NCBI GenBank assembly: GCA_964576255.1
Contig: CAZNUK010000029.1
Coordinates: 1 to 25,808, forward strand
DNA from: Eshraghiella sp964576255
GTDB taxonomy: Bacteria > Bacillota > Clostridia > Lachnospirales > Lachnospiraceae
DNA length: 25,808 nt
Direction of reading: 5' to 3'
Shown: positions 1-6,406 of the stretch, piece by piece
How the letters are laid out: the number at the start of each line of letters is the position of its first letter
Position numbering within the stretch: position 1 is the first letter of the stretch
Program-made: the position numbers and the translations under genes
Notes under the pieces: generated by a model
The model's database searches: none
What the model saw: only the letters and a program-made list of their open reading frames with translations
What the model was told of the DNA's origin: nothing

Positions 1-60
1 GAATCGAACCCCTGTTTCCGCCGTGAGAGGGCGGCGTCTTAACCGCTTGACCAACAGGCC
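1..60 (-). tRNA. tRNA-Glu (anticodon CTC), 3' end cut off by the window
   Basis: Read on the minus strand from position 60, the sequence starts GGCCTGTTGGTCAAGCGG and folds as a tRNA. It has a 7-nt acceptor strand, a D arm (GTC..GAC), an anticodon stem CCGCC/GGCGG with loop CTCTCAC, and the beginning of the T arm (AGGGG TTCGATT C). The anticodon CTC is at 27-25 and reads GAG (Glu). The body closely matches Firmicutes tRNA-Glu as I know it. The last dozen or so bases (rest of the T stem, 3' acceptor strand, CCA) lie outside the window, so this is a partial gene. Confidence 0.95.
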
Positions 61-79
61 GTCTGTGTCGTACTTGAAT

Positions 80-108
80 ATAGTACAACATTGTTGAATA
101 AAATGCAA
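80..108 (-). promoter_or_regulatory. Sigma-A-type promoter of the tRNA-Glu gene
   Basis: On the minus strand there is a -35 TTGCAT (108-103), a 17-bp spacer and a -10 TACTAT (85-80). This places the transcription start around position 73, about a dozen bases before the tRNA 5' end at 60. Position, spacing and orientation all suit a tRNA promoter. Confidence 0.8.
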
Positions 109-167
109 GTACTTTTTTGAAAAAATATAAAAATTTTTTTTTTCGCCCATTTTTACCATATATTTAT

Positions 168-196
168 TAGACTAATAAGAGTATTAGTAGTATAAT
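168..196 (+). promoter_or_regulatory. Promoter of the AIM24-family gene, with an inverted repeat in the spacer
   Basis: A -35-like TAGACT (168-173) is followed by a 17-bp spacer and a perfect -10 TATAAT (191-196), about 40 bp before the start codon at 238. The spacer holds a perfect inverted repeat, ACTAATA-AGAG-TATTAGT (171-188), which would overlap RNA polymerase and looks like an operator. The promoter is well supported; the operator role is inferred. Confidence 0.7.
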
Positions 197-237
197 TAAT
201 TATGTTAGAAATATATATCACTAAGGAGGATATGTGC

Positions 238-918
238 ATGAAGTATAATGTAATAGGAGAACCTTTTTCAGTTGTAATCTGTGATATGGATGCAGGGGAA
301 AGTGTAATTTGTGAAGCAGGTGCAATGAGCTGGATGAGCCCTAATATGAAGATGGAGACCACTTCTAATGGTGGAGTGGGCAAGATGTTTGGAAGAATGT
401 TTACAGGTGAAGCTGCATTCCAGAATCGTTATACTGCTCAGGGTGGACCTGGACAGATTGCATTTGCAGCTAGTTTCCCTGGTTCGATTCGCAGAGTGGA
501 TATTGCTCCGGGCAATGAGTGGATAGTTCAGAAGAAAGGCTTCTTATGTGGAGAGCCGGGTGTTCAGCTTTCTGTTCATTTCCAGAAGAAGGCTGGAGCA
601 GGTTTCTTTGGCGGAGAGGGATTTATTATGCAGAAGCTTTCAGGTAACGGAACTGCATTTATTGAAATTGATGGTCATGCCTGTGAGTATGAGTTGGGTC
701 CTAACGACCAGATGATTGTAGATACAGGTTATCTTGCAGCTATGAGTGGAAGCTGTTCAATTGATGTTGCTACTGTAGGTAGTGCCAAGAATGCTTTCTT
801 TGGTGGAGAGGGAGTTTTTAATACTGTAGTTAAGGGTCCTGGTAAGGTCGTTCTTCAGACAATGCCAATCAATGCTCTTGCAGGAACATTACAGGAATAT
901 TTCCCTAATTCCAAATAG
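238..918 (+). CDS. AIM24 / TIGR00266-family protein
   Basis: The 226-residue product matches the TIGR00266/AIM24 (formerly DUF124) family in length and style: short beta-rich repeats with many Gly residues and recurring FFGGEG segments, forming a beta-barrel-like fold. The bacterial function is not settled, and the mitochondrial relative Aim24 affects inner-membrane organisation. There is no signal peptide or membrane helix, so it is probably cytoplasmic. I chose the ATG at 238 because AAGGAGGA (223-230) lies 7 bases upstream; the in-frame ATGs at 202 and 232 have no such site. It appears monocistronic, with its own promoter and a terminator just after the stop. The family call is confident; the role is unknown. 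Confidence 0.85.
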   Translation: MKYNVIGEPFSVVICDMDAGESVICEAGAMSWMSPNMKMETTSNGGVGKMFGRMFTGEAAFQNRYTAQGGPGQIAFAASFPGSIRRVDIAPGNEWIVQKKGFLCGEPGVQLSVHFQKKAGAGFFGGEGFIMQKLSGNGTAFIEIDGHACEYELGPNDQMIVDTGYLAAMSGSCSIDVATVGSAKNAFFGGEGVFNTVVKGPGKVVLQTMPINALAGTLQEYFPNSK

Positions 919-945
919 TTTATAAAAACTTTATAAATATTTAAG

Positions 946-974
946 AAAAAACTCCTAGAAATAGGGGTTTTTTT
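946..974 (+). terminator. Rho-independent terminator of the AIM24-family gene
   Basis: An 11-bp stem (947-957 with 962-972, including one G-T pair) closes on a GAAA tetraloop and runs into a T tract. It starts 28 bases after the stop codon. The A-rich left arm means it could also work in the other direction, but no minus-strand gene ends here. Confidence 0.85.
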
Positions 975-1140
975 GTGGTAAAGTAAGAGTGTGATTTCAC
1001 ATTTCATATTTAAAGCTTTAATTTTCTAATTGCACTTTTGTGCATCAGTCCGTTTTATTGGACGGAATACCAGTTATTATTACAAGGACAGGCGAGAACG
1101 TTGTAAGGAGGGTGATTTTATTTGAAAATATAAAAAAGTG
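975..1140. other. Unassigned region upstream of the recA promoter, with hairpins and an orphan Shine-Dalgarno site
   Basis: Between the upstream terminator and the recA promoter there is no convincing gene. It contains short hairpins: GCAC/GTGC (1032-1043), GTCC/GGAC (1048-1063), and TTACAA/TTGTAA (1080-1085 with 1101-1106). A near-ideal Shine-Dalgarno AAGGAGG (1105-1111) leads only to a TTG followed by two codons and a stop. A frame from a GTG at 1040 stays open for 34 codons to a TGA at 1142, but has no ribosome site of its own. The patch could be a decayed gene or a small structured RNA. I do not recognise a known riboswitch class. Confidence 0.35.
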
Positions 1141-1169
1141 TTGACATATGTTTGAAACTATTATATATT
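1141..1169 (+). promoter_or_regulatory. recA promoter (TTGACA - 17 bp - TATATT)
   Basis: The consensus -35 TTGACA (1141-1146), a 17-bp spacer and a -10 TATATT (1164-1169) place the start of transcription near 1176. The LexA box at 1182-1195 lies immediately downstream, so repressor binding would block initiation or early escape. Confidence 0.88.
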
Positions 1170-1181
1170 ATTTTTAGAAAG

Positions 1182-1195
1182 CGAACATTCGTTCG
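1182..1195. promoter_or_regulatory. LexA (SOS) box of recA
   Basis: CGAACATTCGTTCG has the perfect arms of the Firmicutes LexA/DinR operator (CGAAC-N4-GTTCG). It sits just downstream of the recA -10 and about 20 bases before the start codon. DNA damage would relieve LexA repression through RecA-stimulated LexA self-cleavage. This is the only such box I found in the window. Confidence 0.93.
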
Positions 1196-1215
1196 TATTA
1201 TTTGGAGGATTAATT

Positions 1216-2265
1216 ATGGCAAAAGAAGATAAACTCAGAGCACTGGATGCAGCGATTTCCAGCATTGAACGTAATTTTGGTAAAGGAGCAGTTATGAAGC
1301 TTGGTGATCCTGCGGCAGCTATGCAGGTGGAGACAGTGCCAACAGGTTCACTTAGTCTTGATGTGGCACTTGGACTTGGGGGTGTGCCTAAGGGAAGAAT
1401 AGTTGAGATATATGGACCTGAATCAAGTGGTAAGACAACAGTTGCCCTTCATATGGTTGCAGAGGTTCAGAAGAGAGGTGGAATTGCAGGCTTTATTGAT
1501 GCTGAGCACGCTCTTGACCCGGTATATGCTAAGAATATAGGTGTTGATATTGATGAATTATATATTTCCCAGCCGGATAATGGTGAACAGGCTCTTGAGA
1601 TTACAGAGACACTTGTTCGTTCGGGCGCGGTTGATATAGTAATTGTGGATTCGGTTGCAGCACTTGTTCCTAAGGCAGAGATTGATGGCGATATGGGTGA
1701 CTCCCATGTTGGTCTACAGGCAAGATTAATGTCACAGGCTCTCAGAAAGCTTACGGCAGTAATTAGTAAGACGAATTGTATTGTAATTTTCATTAACCAG
1801 CTTCGTGAGAAGGTTGGCGTTATGTTCGGTAATCCTGAGACCACTACAGGTGGACGTGCACTTAAATTTTACTCATCTATCAGAATGGATGTAAGAAGAA
1901 TAGAGACTTTGAAGACCAATGGAGAGATGGTAGGTAACAGAACCAGAGTTAAGGTTGTTAAGAATAAAATAGCACCACCTTTTAAAGAGGCAGAATTTGA
2001 TATTATGTTTGGAAAAGGCATTTCAAGAGAAGGAGATATTCTTGATTTGGCTGTTAATGCCAATGTAATTCAGAAGAGTGGTGCGTGGTTTGCTTATGAC
2101 GGCGAGAAGATTGGTCAGGGACGTGAGAATTCCAAGATTTATCTTGCCAATAATCCACAGATTCTTGCGGAAGTAGAGCAGAAAGTGCGTGCTCATTATG
2201 GTATTGGTGAAGCAGGCTGTAAGGTTTCAGTAGAGCCGGAGACGGTGGAAGAGTTTGAAGAATAA
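1216..2265 (+). CDS. recA: Recombinase RecA
   Basis: This is the ATP-dependent strand-exchange protein of homologous recombination and the co-protease that triggers LexA cleavage in the SOS response. The 349 residues are the normal length. The Walker A motif GPESSGKT is at 67-74, and the Walker B strand IVIVD ends at D145. The DNA-binding loop regions, including the FINQLREK segment, are intact, and the C terminus is acidic (EEFEE) as expected. The start ATG follows TTGGAGGA with good spacing. Transcription is from the promoter at 1141-1169 under a LexA box. recX begins just after the stop codon, so the two are almost certainly co-transcribed. Confidence 0.99.
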   Translation: MAKEDKLRALDAAISSIERNFGKGAVMKLGDPAAAMQVETVPTGSLSLDVALGLGGVPKGRIVEIYGPESSGKTTVALHMVAEVQKRGGIAGFIDAEHALDPVYAKNIGVDIDELYISQPDNGEQALEITETLVRSGAVDIVIVDSVAALVPKAEIDGDMGDSHVGLQARLMSQALRKLTAVISKTNCIVIFINQLREKVGVMFGNPETTTGGRALKFYSSIRMDVRRIETLKTNGEMVGNRTRVKVVKNKIAPPFKEAEFDIMFGKGISREGDILDLAVNANVIQKSGAWFAYDGEKIGQGRENSKIYLANNPQILAEVEQKVRAHYGIGEAGCKVSVEPETVEEFEE

Positions 2266-2266
2266 T

Positions 2267-2863
2267 ATGTTAATTACTAATGTTTTACCATTAGACAATA
2301 AGAGGCGGAAGGTATACATTGATGGGAAGTATGCCTTCCCTCTTTATCTATCGGAAATAAGAAAATTTAATATTAAAGAGAATACAGAAATTGATGGAGT
2401 AGCATTAGAAGAGTTAGAGAAGCTGCTGTTCAGAAGAATAAGAGAGAGGGCATTGTATTTGTTGGAAGCAATGCCTCGAACGGAATCTAATATCCGCAGG
2501 AAACTTTTGGATAATCATTATACCGAATATTATATTAATGCTGTAATTGATAATCTGAAGACTTATGGATATATTGATGATGCAAGCTATGCTTATAATT
2601 ATGCAATCTCTATGAGCGAGAATCGTGGTATGAGTAAGAGAGCCATTATTCAGAAGCTTTACGAGAAAGGTGTGGATAGAGCGGTAATAATGTGTGCAGT
2701 TGATGAACTTCCGGAAGATGAGACGGAGCTAATTAACAGGGCGCTTAAGAAGAAGGGACTGTCCCTATCCGATATTGACAGCCTTGAGTCTAAGGAGAAA
2801 CAGAGAATATACAGGTATTTACAGGGTAAAGGTTTTTCTCTTTTTGGTATAAATATGTACTAA
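2267..2863 (+). CDS. recX: Regulatory protein RecX
   Basis: RecX binds RecA filaments and limits RecA activity. The 198-residue product shows the family's tandem three-helix repeats, with conserved stretches such as TESNIRRKL, YGYIDD and NRGMSKRAI. I start it at the ATG at 2267, one base after the recA stop; an in-frame TTG at 2255 inside recA is possible but less likely. GAAG just upstream serves as a weak ribosome site, so translation is probably coupled to recA. The recA-recX order is the standard arrangement, and it would share LexA control through read-through from the recA promoter. No strong terminator follows; the next gene has its own promoter. Confidence 0.95.
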   Translation: MLITNVLPLDNKRRKVYIDGKYAFPLYLSEIRKFNIKENTEIDGVALEELEKLLFRRIRERALYLLEAMPRTESNIRRKLLDNHYTEYYINAVIDNLKTYGYIDDASYAYNYAISMSENRGMSKRAIIQKLYEKGVDRAVIMCAVDELPEDETELINRALKKKGLSLSDIDSLESKEKQRIYRYLQGKGFSLFGINMY

Positions 2864-2879
2864 TATTTTACGTTTTTAC

Positions 2880-2906
2880 TTGACACTTTTGTTAAAAAAG
2901 TATAAT
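2880..2906 (+). promoter_or_regulatory. Promoter of rny
   Basis: TTGACA (2880-2885) is followed by TATAAT (2901-2906) with a 15-bp spacer; reading the -10 as TAATAT (2903-2908) gives the usual 17 bp. The leader that follows carries a small hairpin TTGTA/TACAA (2916-2930) and then the ribosome site of rny. Confidence 0.75.
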
Positions 2907-2943
2907 ATAGACTTGTTGTATTTTGTACAATGAAAATTAAATA

Positions 2944-2956
2944 AGGAGGTGCTCCT
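2944..2956 (+). promoter_or_regulatory. Hairpin covering the rny ribosome binding site
   Basis: The Shine-Dalgarno core is the left arm of a perfect 5-bp hairpin, AGGAG-GTG-CTCCT, immediately before the ATG at 2959. Folding of the arm would hide the site from the ribosome. A 3-base loop makes the hairpin modest, so any effect on translation is inferred. Confidence 0.45.
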
Positions 2957-2958
2957 GT

Positions 2959-4506
2959 ATGGGTCCGTATATAATAACGGCAGTTGTTTCACTTGTTGTT
3001 GGTGCAGCTATTGCATGGCTCGTTACTTCCCTTGTTCACAAGAATGTGACTGATAAGAAGGTTGGAAGTGCAGAAGAAAGAGCCAGAGTTATAATAGATG
3101 ATGCTCTCAAAACAGCAGAAACTCGTAAGAAGGAGTTGCTTCTTGAGGCGAAGGAAGAGTCTATTAAGACTAAGAATGAGCTGGAAAAAGAGACTCGTGA
3201 GAGACGTGCAGAGCTTCAGAAATATGAGAAGCGTGTTATGTCTAAGGAAGAGACTCTTGACAAGAAGTTAGAATCTGTTGAGAAGCGCGATCAGGGAATT
3301 GCTCGTAAAGAGGAAGAACTTAATCGCAAGAAACAGGAAGTAGACGCACTCAGTGCAAAGCGATTACAGGAACTTGAAAGAATCTCAGGTCTTACCTCCG
3401 TTCAAGCTAAAGAATATCTTTTGAAAACTGTAGAAGATGAAGTTAGACACGAAACCGCAGTGTTGGTTAAGGAAATGGAAGTTAAAGTCAAGGAAGAGGC
3501 AGACAAGAAGGCTAAGAATTGCATCGTTAATGCTATTCAGAGATGTGCTGCTGATCATGTGGCAGAGGCTACTATTTCAGTTGTTCAGCTTCCAAACGAT
3601 GAAATGAAAGGCCGAATCATTGGTAGAGAGGGACGTAATATCCGTACTCTTGAGACAATGACAGGCGTGGATCTTATTATTGACGATACTCCAGAAGCTG
3701 TTGTTTTGTCTGGATTTGATCCAGTTCGTAGAGAGGTTGCAAGAATCGCTCTTGAGAAATTAATTATTGACGGAAGAATTCATCCGGCAAGAATTGAAGA
3801 AATGGTTGAGAAGGCTCAGAAAGAAGTAGAAGTTATGATCCGTGAAGAGGGTGAGGCGGCTACTTTAGAGGCTGGTGTACATGGTATTCATCCAGAACTT
3901 GTTAAACTTCTTGGAAAGATGAAGTTTAGAACAAGTTATGGACAAAATGTTTTAAGACATTCTGTTGAAGTGTCATTACTTTGCGGACTTTTTGCGTCAG
4001 AGATTGGTCTTGATGTTAGAGTTGCAAAGAGGGCAGGACTTTTACACGATATAGGTAAATCAGTGGACCACGAAATGGAAGGTTCACATGTACAGATTGG
4101 TGCAGATTTATGTAGAAAGTACAAAGAGTCAGAAATTATTATTAATGCTGTTGAAGCTCATCATGGAGATGTTGAGCCACAGTCTCTTATTGCATGCATT
4201 GTTCAGGCGGCGGATGCTATTTCAGCTGCCAGACCGGGTGCTAGAAGAGAAACACTTGAAACCTATACCAACCGTTTGAAACAGTTAGAAGATATTACAA
4301 ATGAGTTTAAGGGCGTTGATAAGTCCTTTGCTATTCAGGCTGGACGAGAGATTCGTATCATGGTAGTTCCTGAAGTTATTAATGATACAGATATGGTATT
4401 ACTTGCTAGAGATATTTCTAAGAAGATTGAAGATGAATTAGAATATCCTGGACAGATTAAAGTTAATGTCATTAGAGAATCAAGAGTAACAGATTATGCG
4501 AAGTAA
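2959..4506 (+). CDS. rny: Ribonuclease Y
   Basis: RNase Y is the membrane-anchored endoribonuclease that starts decay of many mRNAs in Firmicutes. All parts of the 515-residue protein are present: an N-terminal membrane helix (about 5-25), a long charged coiled coil (about 35-185), a KH RNA-binding domain with GRIIGREGRN at 218-227, and an HD metal-dependent phosphohydrolase domain with HD at 363-364 followed by IGK. Length and order are normal. The ATG at 2959 follows AAGGAGG, which is partly in a hairpin. It has its own promoter and a strong terminator, although recA-recX read-through is possible. recA-recX-rny is a common Clostridia neighbourhood. Confidence 0.98.
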   Translation: MGPYIITAVVSLVVGAAIAWLVTSLVHKNVTDKKVGSAEERARVIIDDALKTAETRKKELLLEAKEESIKTKNELEKETRERRAELQKYEKRVMSKEETLDKKLESVEKRDQGIARKEEELNRKKQEVDALSAKRLQELERISGLTSVQAKEYLLKTVEDEVRHETAVLVKEMEVKVKEEADKKAKNCIVNAIQRCAADHVAEATISVVQLPNDEMKGRIIGREGRNIRTLETMTGVDLIIDDTPEAVVLSGFDPVRREVARIALEKLIIDGRIHPARIEEMVEKAQKEVEVMIREEGEAATLEAGVHGIHPELVKLLGKMKFRTSYGQNVLRHSVEVSLLCGLFASEIGLDVRVAKRAGLLHDIGKSVDHEMEGSHVQIGADLCRKYKESEIIINAVEAHHGDVEPQSLIACIVQAADAISAARPGARRETLETYTNRLKQLEDITNEFKGVDKSFAIQAGREIRIMVVPEVINDTDMVLLARDISKKIEDELEYPGQIKVNVIRESRVTDYAK

Positions 4507-4517
4507 TTCTTCGCTTA

Positions 4518-4558
4518 TCAAGGCATAGATGTATAATCATCTATGCCTTGATTTTTTT
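4518..4558 (+). terminator. Strong rho-independent terminator after rny
   Basis: A perfect 14-bp stem (4518-4531 with 4538-4551), a 6-base loop TATAAT and a run of seven T follow the rny stop by about a dozen bases. It cleanly separates rny from the glycosidase gene. Confidence 0.95.
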
Positions 4559-4575
4559 GTCTTACGTAGTAAAAT
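4548..4575 (+). promoter_or_regulatory. Possible promoter of the NagZ-like gene
   Basis: TTGATT (4548-4553), a 16-bp spacer and TAAAAT (4570-4575) lie about 30 bases before the start codon. The -35 overlaps the right arm of the rny terminator. The match is moderate, but a promoter is needed here because the terminator upstream is strong. Confidence 0.4.
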
Positions 4576-4602
4576 ATTGTTAAAAGGATAAAGGTGATTG
4601 AT

Positions 4603-5886
4603 ATGTTTAGAAAGAGATTATTTTCTGTGTTAATAATATGTGTAATGATTCTGTCAGGCTGTTCGGCAAACAACACCATAAAGTCAAATACAGAAGCAAC
4701 CACAGAAGAAGCAACCACAGAAGAAGCAACCACAGAAGAGGATATTACGGAAACACCATCTACAGAGGAAGTAACTACGGAAGTGCCGACAGAGGTATCA
4801 ACGCAAGAAACTATTACACAGGCACCGGCAGTACCAACTGTGGATGAACAGGTGGAGGATATAATTAGCAATATGACACTGCATGAAAAGGTTTGTCAGT
4901 TGTTTGTTGTAACACCGGAGAAGCTGATGAATAGTGGAACGGTAACATCGGTGGATTCTAGTGTTAAGGCTAAGCTTCTTGAGTATCCGGTTGCTGGTTT
5001 TATATTTTTTGCTGGTAATCTTGTGGATAGAGAACAGACAACGACAATGCTAAGTAATTTGCAGGAATATTCGGATGATATCAATGGACTTCCTTTTTAT
5101 ACCTGTGTAGATGAAGAGGGCGGAAGGGTTGCAAGAATTGGGAATAATCCTAATTTTGGAGTGGCCAAAATAGGCGCAATGAGCACAATTGTAACCAGGG
5201 ATGCTGCGTATGATGCGGGCTGTACTATTGGAAGTTATCTTAATGAGCTGGGATTTAACTTTGATTTTGCTCCGGATGCGGACGTGTTAACCAATCCTTT
5301 GAATACAGTTATTAATGACAGGTCTTTTGGTAGTGATGCGGATGTAGTATCGGAATTTGCAGTAGCTTATGCACAGGGATTACAGGCTAATAATGTGATT
5401 AGTACCTTTAAGCATTTTCCGGGACATGGTTCCACTGAAGGTGACACTCATGAAGGATATGCATATACAACTAAGACCTATGAGGAGCTTTTGGAGGCTG
5501 AATTAAAACCGTTTGCGGCGGCAGCTGATAACAAAGTGGATGCCATAATGGTGGCACATATTTCTGTGCCTGCAATTCTTGGGGACAATACCCCTTGTAC
5601 ATTATCCAAATATATGATTACGGATGTGTTAAGAGGGGATTTGGGATATCAGGGACTTGTAATAACGGATGCTCTAAATATGGGAGCGGTTACTAATGAG
5701 TATTCTTCTGATGAAGTTGCCGTTAAAGCAATACTTGCAGGTAATGATTTGCTTCTTATGCCGGAGGATTTTTATCTGGCATATGAAGGGGTTATGGATG
5801 CCATTTCTCAGGGTGTTATTACAGAAGATAGAATAGACGAATCTCTTAGAAGAATAATTAAATCGAAAATTTTGTTAAATATGTAA
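4603..5886 (+). CDS. Family 3 glycoside hydrolase lipoprotein, NagZ-like beta-N-acetylhexosaminidase
   Basis: It probably removes N-acetylglucosamine from muropeptides or related sugars at the outer face of the membrane. The 427-residue protein starts with a lipoprotein signal ending in ILSGC (Cys20), then a Thr/Glu-rich linker (about 28-75), then a GH3 catalytic domain. DEEGGR (170-175) is the substrate-binding region. KHFPGHG (270-276) with D281 and H283 forms the NagZ-type acid/base loop. D356 in ITDALNMGA is the expected nucleophile. I chose the ATG at 4603, 6 bases after AAAGGTG, over the GTG at 4594. The short single-domain layout fits NagZ rather than longer beta-glucosidases; the exact substrate is inferred. 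Confidence 0.9.
   Translation: MFRKRLFSVLIICVMILSGCSANNTIKSNTEATTEEATTEEATTEEDITETPSTEEVTTEVPTEVSTQETITQAPAVPTVDEQVEDIISNMTLHEKVCQLFVVTPEKLMNSGTVTSVDSSVKAKLLEYPVAGFIFFAGNLVDREQTTTMLSNLQEYSDDINGLPFYTCVDEEGGRVARIGNNPNFGVAKIGAMSTIVTRDAAYDAGCTIGSYLNELGFNFDFAPDADVLTNPLNTVINDRSFGSDADVVSEFAVAYAQGLQANNVISTFKHFPGHGSTEGDTHEGYAYTTKTYEELLEAELKPFAAAADNKVDAIMVAHISVPAILGDNTPCTLSKYMITDVLRGDLGYQGLVITDALNMGAVTNEYSSDEVAVKAILAGNDLLLMPEDFYLAYEGVMDAISQGVITEDRIDESLRRIIKSKILLNM
4696..4740 (+). repeat. Three tandem 15-bp repeats in the lipoprotein linker
   Basis: The unit GCAACCACAGAAGAA occurs three times in a row (4696-4710, 4711-4725, 4726-4740), with only the last base of the third copy changed. It encodes ATTEE three times. 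Because the unit is a multiple of three, copy-number changes would lengthen or shorten the linker without breaking the frame. Confidence 0.95.
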
Positions 5887-5892
5887 AAAAAT

Positions 5893-5921
5893 AAGACAAA
5901 TTCATAAAAATGTGTTATTAT
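5893..5921 (+). promoter_or_regulatory. Promoter of the 127-residue membrane protein gene
   Basis: AAGACA (5893-5898), a 17-bp spacer and TATTAT (5916-5921) lie about 38 bases before the start codon, just after the stop of the glycosidase gene. The -10 and the spacing are good; the -35 matches four of six positions. Confidence 0.55.
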
Positions 5922-5958
5922 GTATTAATGTGATAAAAAAATATTTACGGAGGATATT

Positions 5959-6342
5959 ATGAGCCAGAAAAAGATTGACCAGAGAAAACAGTCAAAAGGT
6001 GATATGCTTCATCAGGCTAAGAAACAGATGAAGATAACAACTGCCATAGTTGCAGCGGTATTAGTTGTTATTGGAGGAATTGCAGTAGCTTTTGCATACA
6101 CTAGTGGCTATAATAAGGGCGAAACCACAGGATATGATGAAGGATATGAATTTGGTATGACATATCATGAGTATCTTGATGCGTTAGAGGCTGCTCAGAC
6201 AACAACAGCTGATGATGGCGAAGATTCAACAGAAGATGCTTCAGATGATTCTACAGATGATTCAACAACAGCAGAGTCAGATGAGGAAGAGACTACTACA
6301 GTGTCTGAGGAAGAGACTACTACAGCATCTGAGGAAGAGTAA
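5959..6342 (+). CDS. Small one-pass membrane protein with GX3 repeats and an acidic Thr/Glu tail (function unknown)
   Basis: I do not recognise a family. The 127-residue product has a basic N terminus (1-25), one membrane helix (about 26-48), then five glycines spaced exactly four apart (G50, G54, G58, G62, G66) in a Tyr-rich stretch. From about residue 80 it is a low-complexity Asp/Glu/Thr/Ser tail. By the positive-inside rule the basic end is cytoplasmic and the acidic tail lies outside. The start has ACGGAGGA upstream. It has its own promoter and terminator, so it is probably expressed alone. The tail resembles the TTEE linker of the glycosidase lipoprotein encoded just upstream, suggesting both occupy the same wall space. 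Confidence 0.8.
   Translation: MSQKKIDQRKQSKGDMLHQAKKQMKITTAIVAAVLVVIGGIAVAFAYTSGYNKGETTGYDEGYEFGMTYHEYLDALEAAQTTTADDGEDSTEDASDDSTDDSTTAESDEEETTTVSEEETTTASEEE
6283..6339 (+). repeat. Tandem 24-bp repeats in the acidic tail
   Basis: GAGGAAGAGACTACTACA plus six bases occurs at 6283-6306 and 6307-6330, followed by a partial third copy (6331-6339) running into the stop codon. The repeats encode EEETTTVS, EEETTTAS and EEE. They are in frame, so copy-number change would only alter tail length. Confidence 0.9.
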
Positions 6343-6361
6343 GATTATTTTTATGGGTTGT

Positions 6362-6390
6362 AAGAAGCACCGAGGTTGGTGCTTCTTTTC
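6362..6390 (+). terminator. Rho-independent terminator after the small membrane protein gene
   Basis: A perfect 10-bp stem AAGAAGCACC/GGTGCTTCTT (6362-6371 with 6378-6387) with loop GAGGTT ends in a short T tract. It lies 19 bases after the stop codon and 16 before the next start codon. Confidence 0.85.
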
Positions 6391-6406
6391 CATTAGGTAG
6401 AGAGAT

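Noticed and set aside
975..1140. A known riboswitch in the recA upstream region
   Set aside because: I could not match it to any class I know, and the recA promoter lies downstream of it, so it is not part of the recA leader.
1040..1144. A 34-codon open frame starting at a GTG, ahead of recA
   Set aside because: It has no ribosome site at its start, runs into the recA -35, and its product resembles nothing I know. Kept only as part of the unassigned patch.
4696..4740. Direct repeats that might suggest a CRISPR or a mobile-element scar
   Set aside because: The units are contiguous with no spacers, are in frame and encode a low-complexity linker; no cas genes or transposase are near.
4518..4871. 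A 117-codon minus-strand frame rich in Ser/Val
   Set aside because: It is the antisense image of the Thr/Glu repeat region of the glycosidase gene and also crosses the rny terminator.
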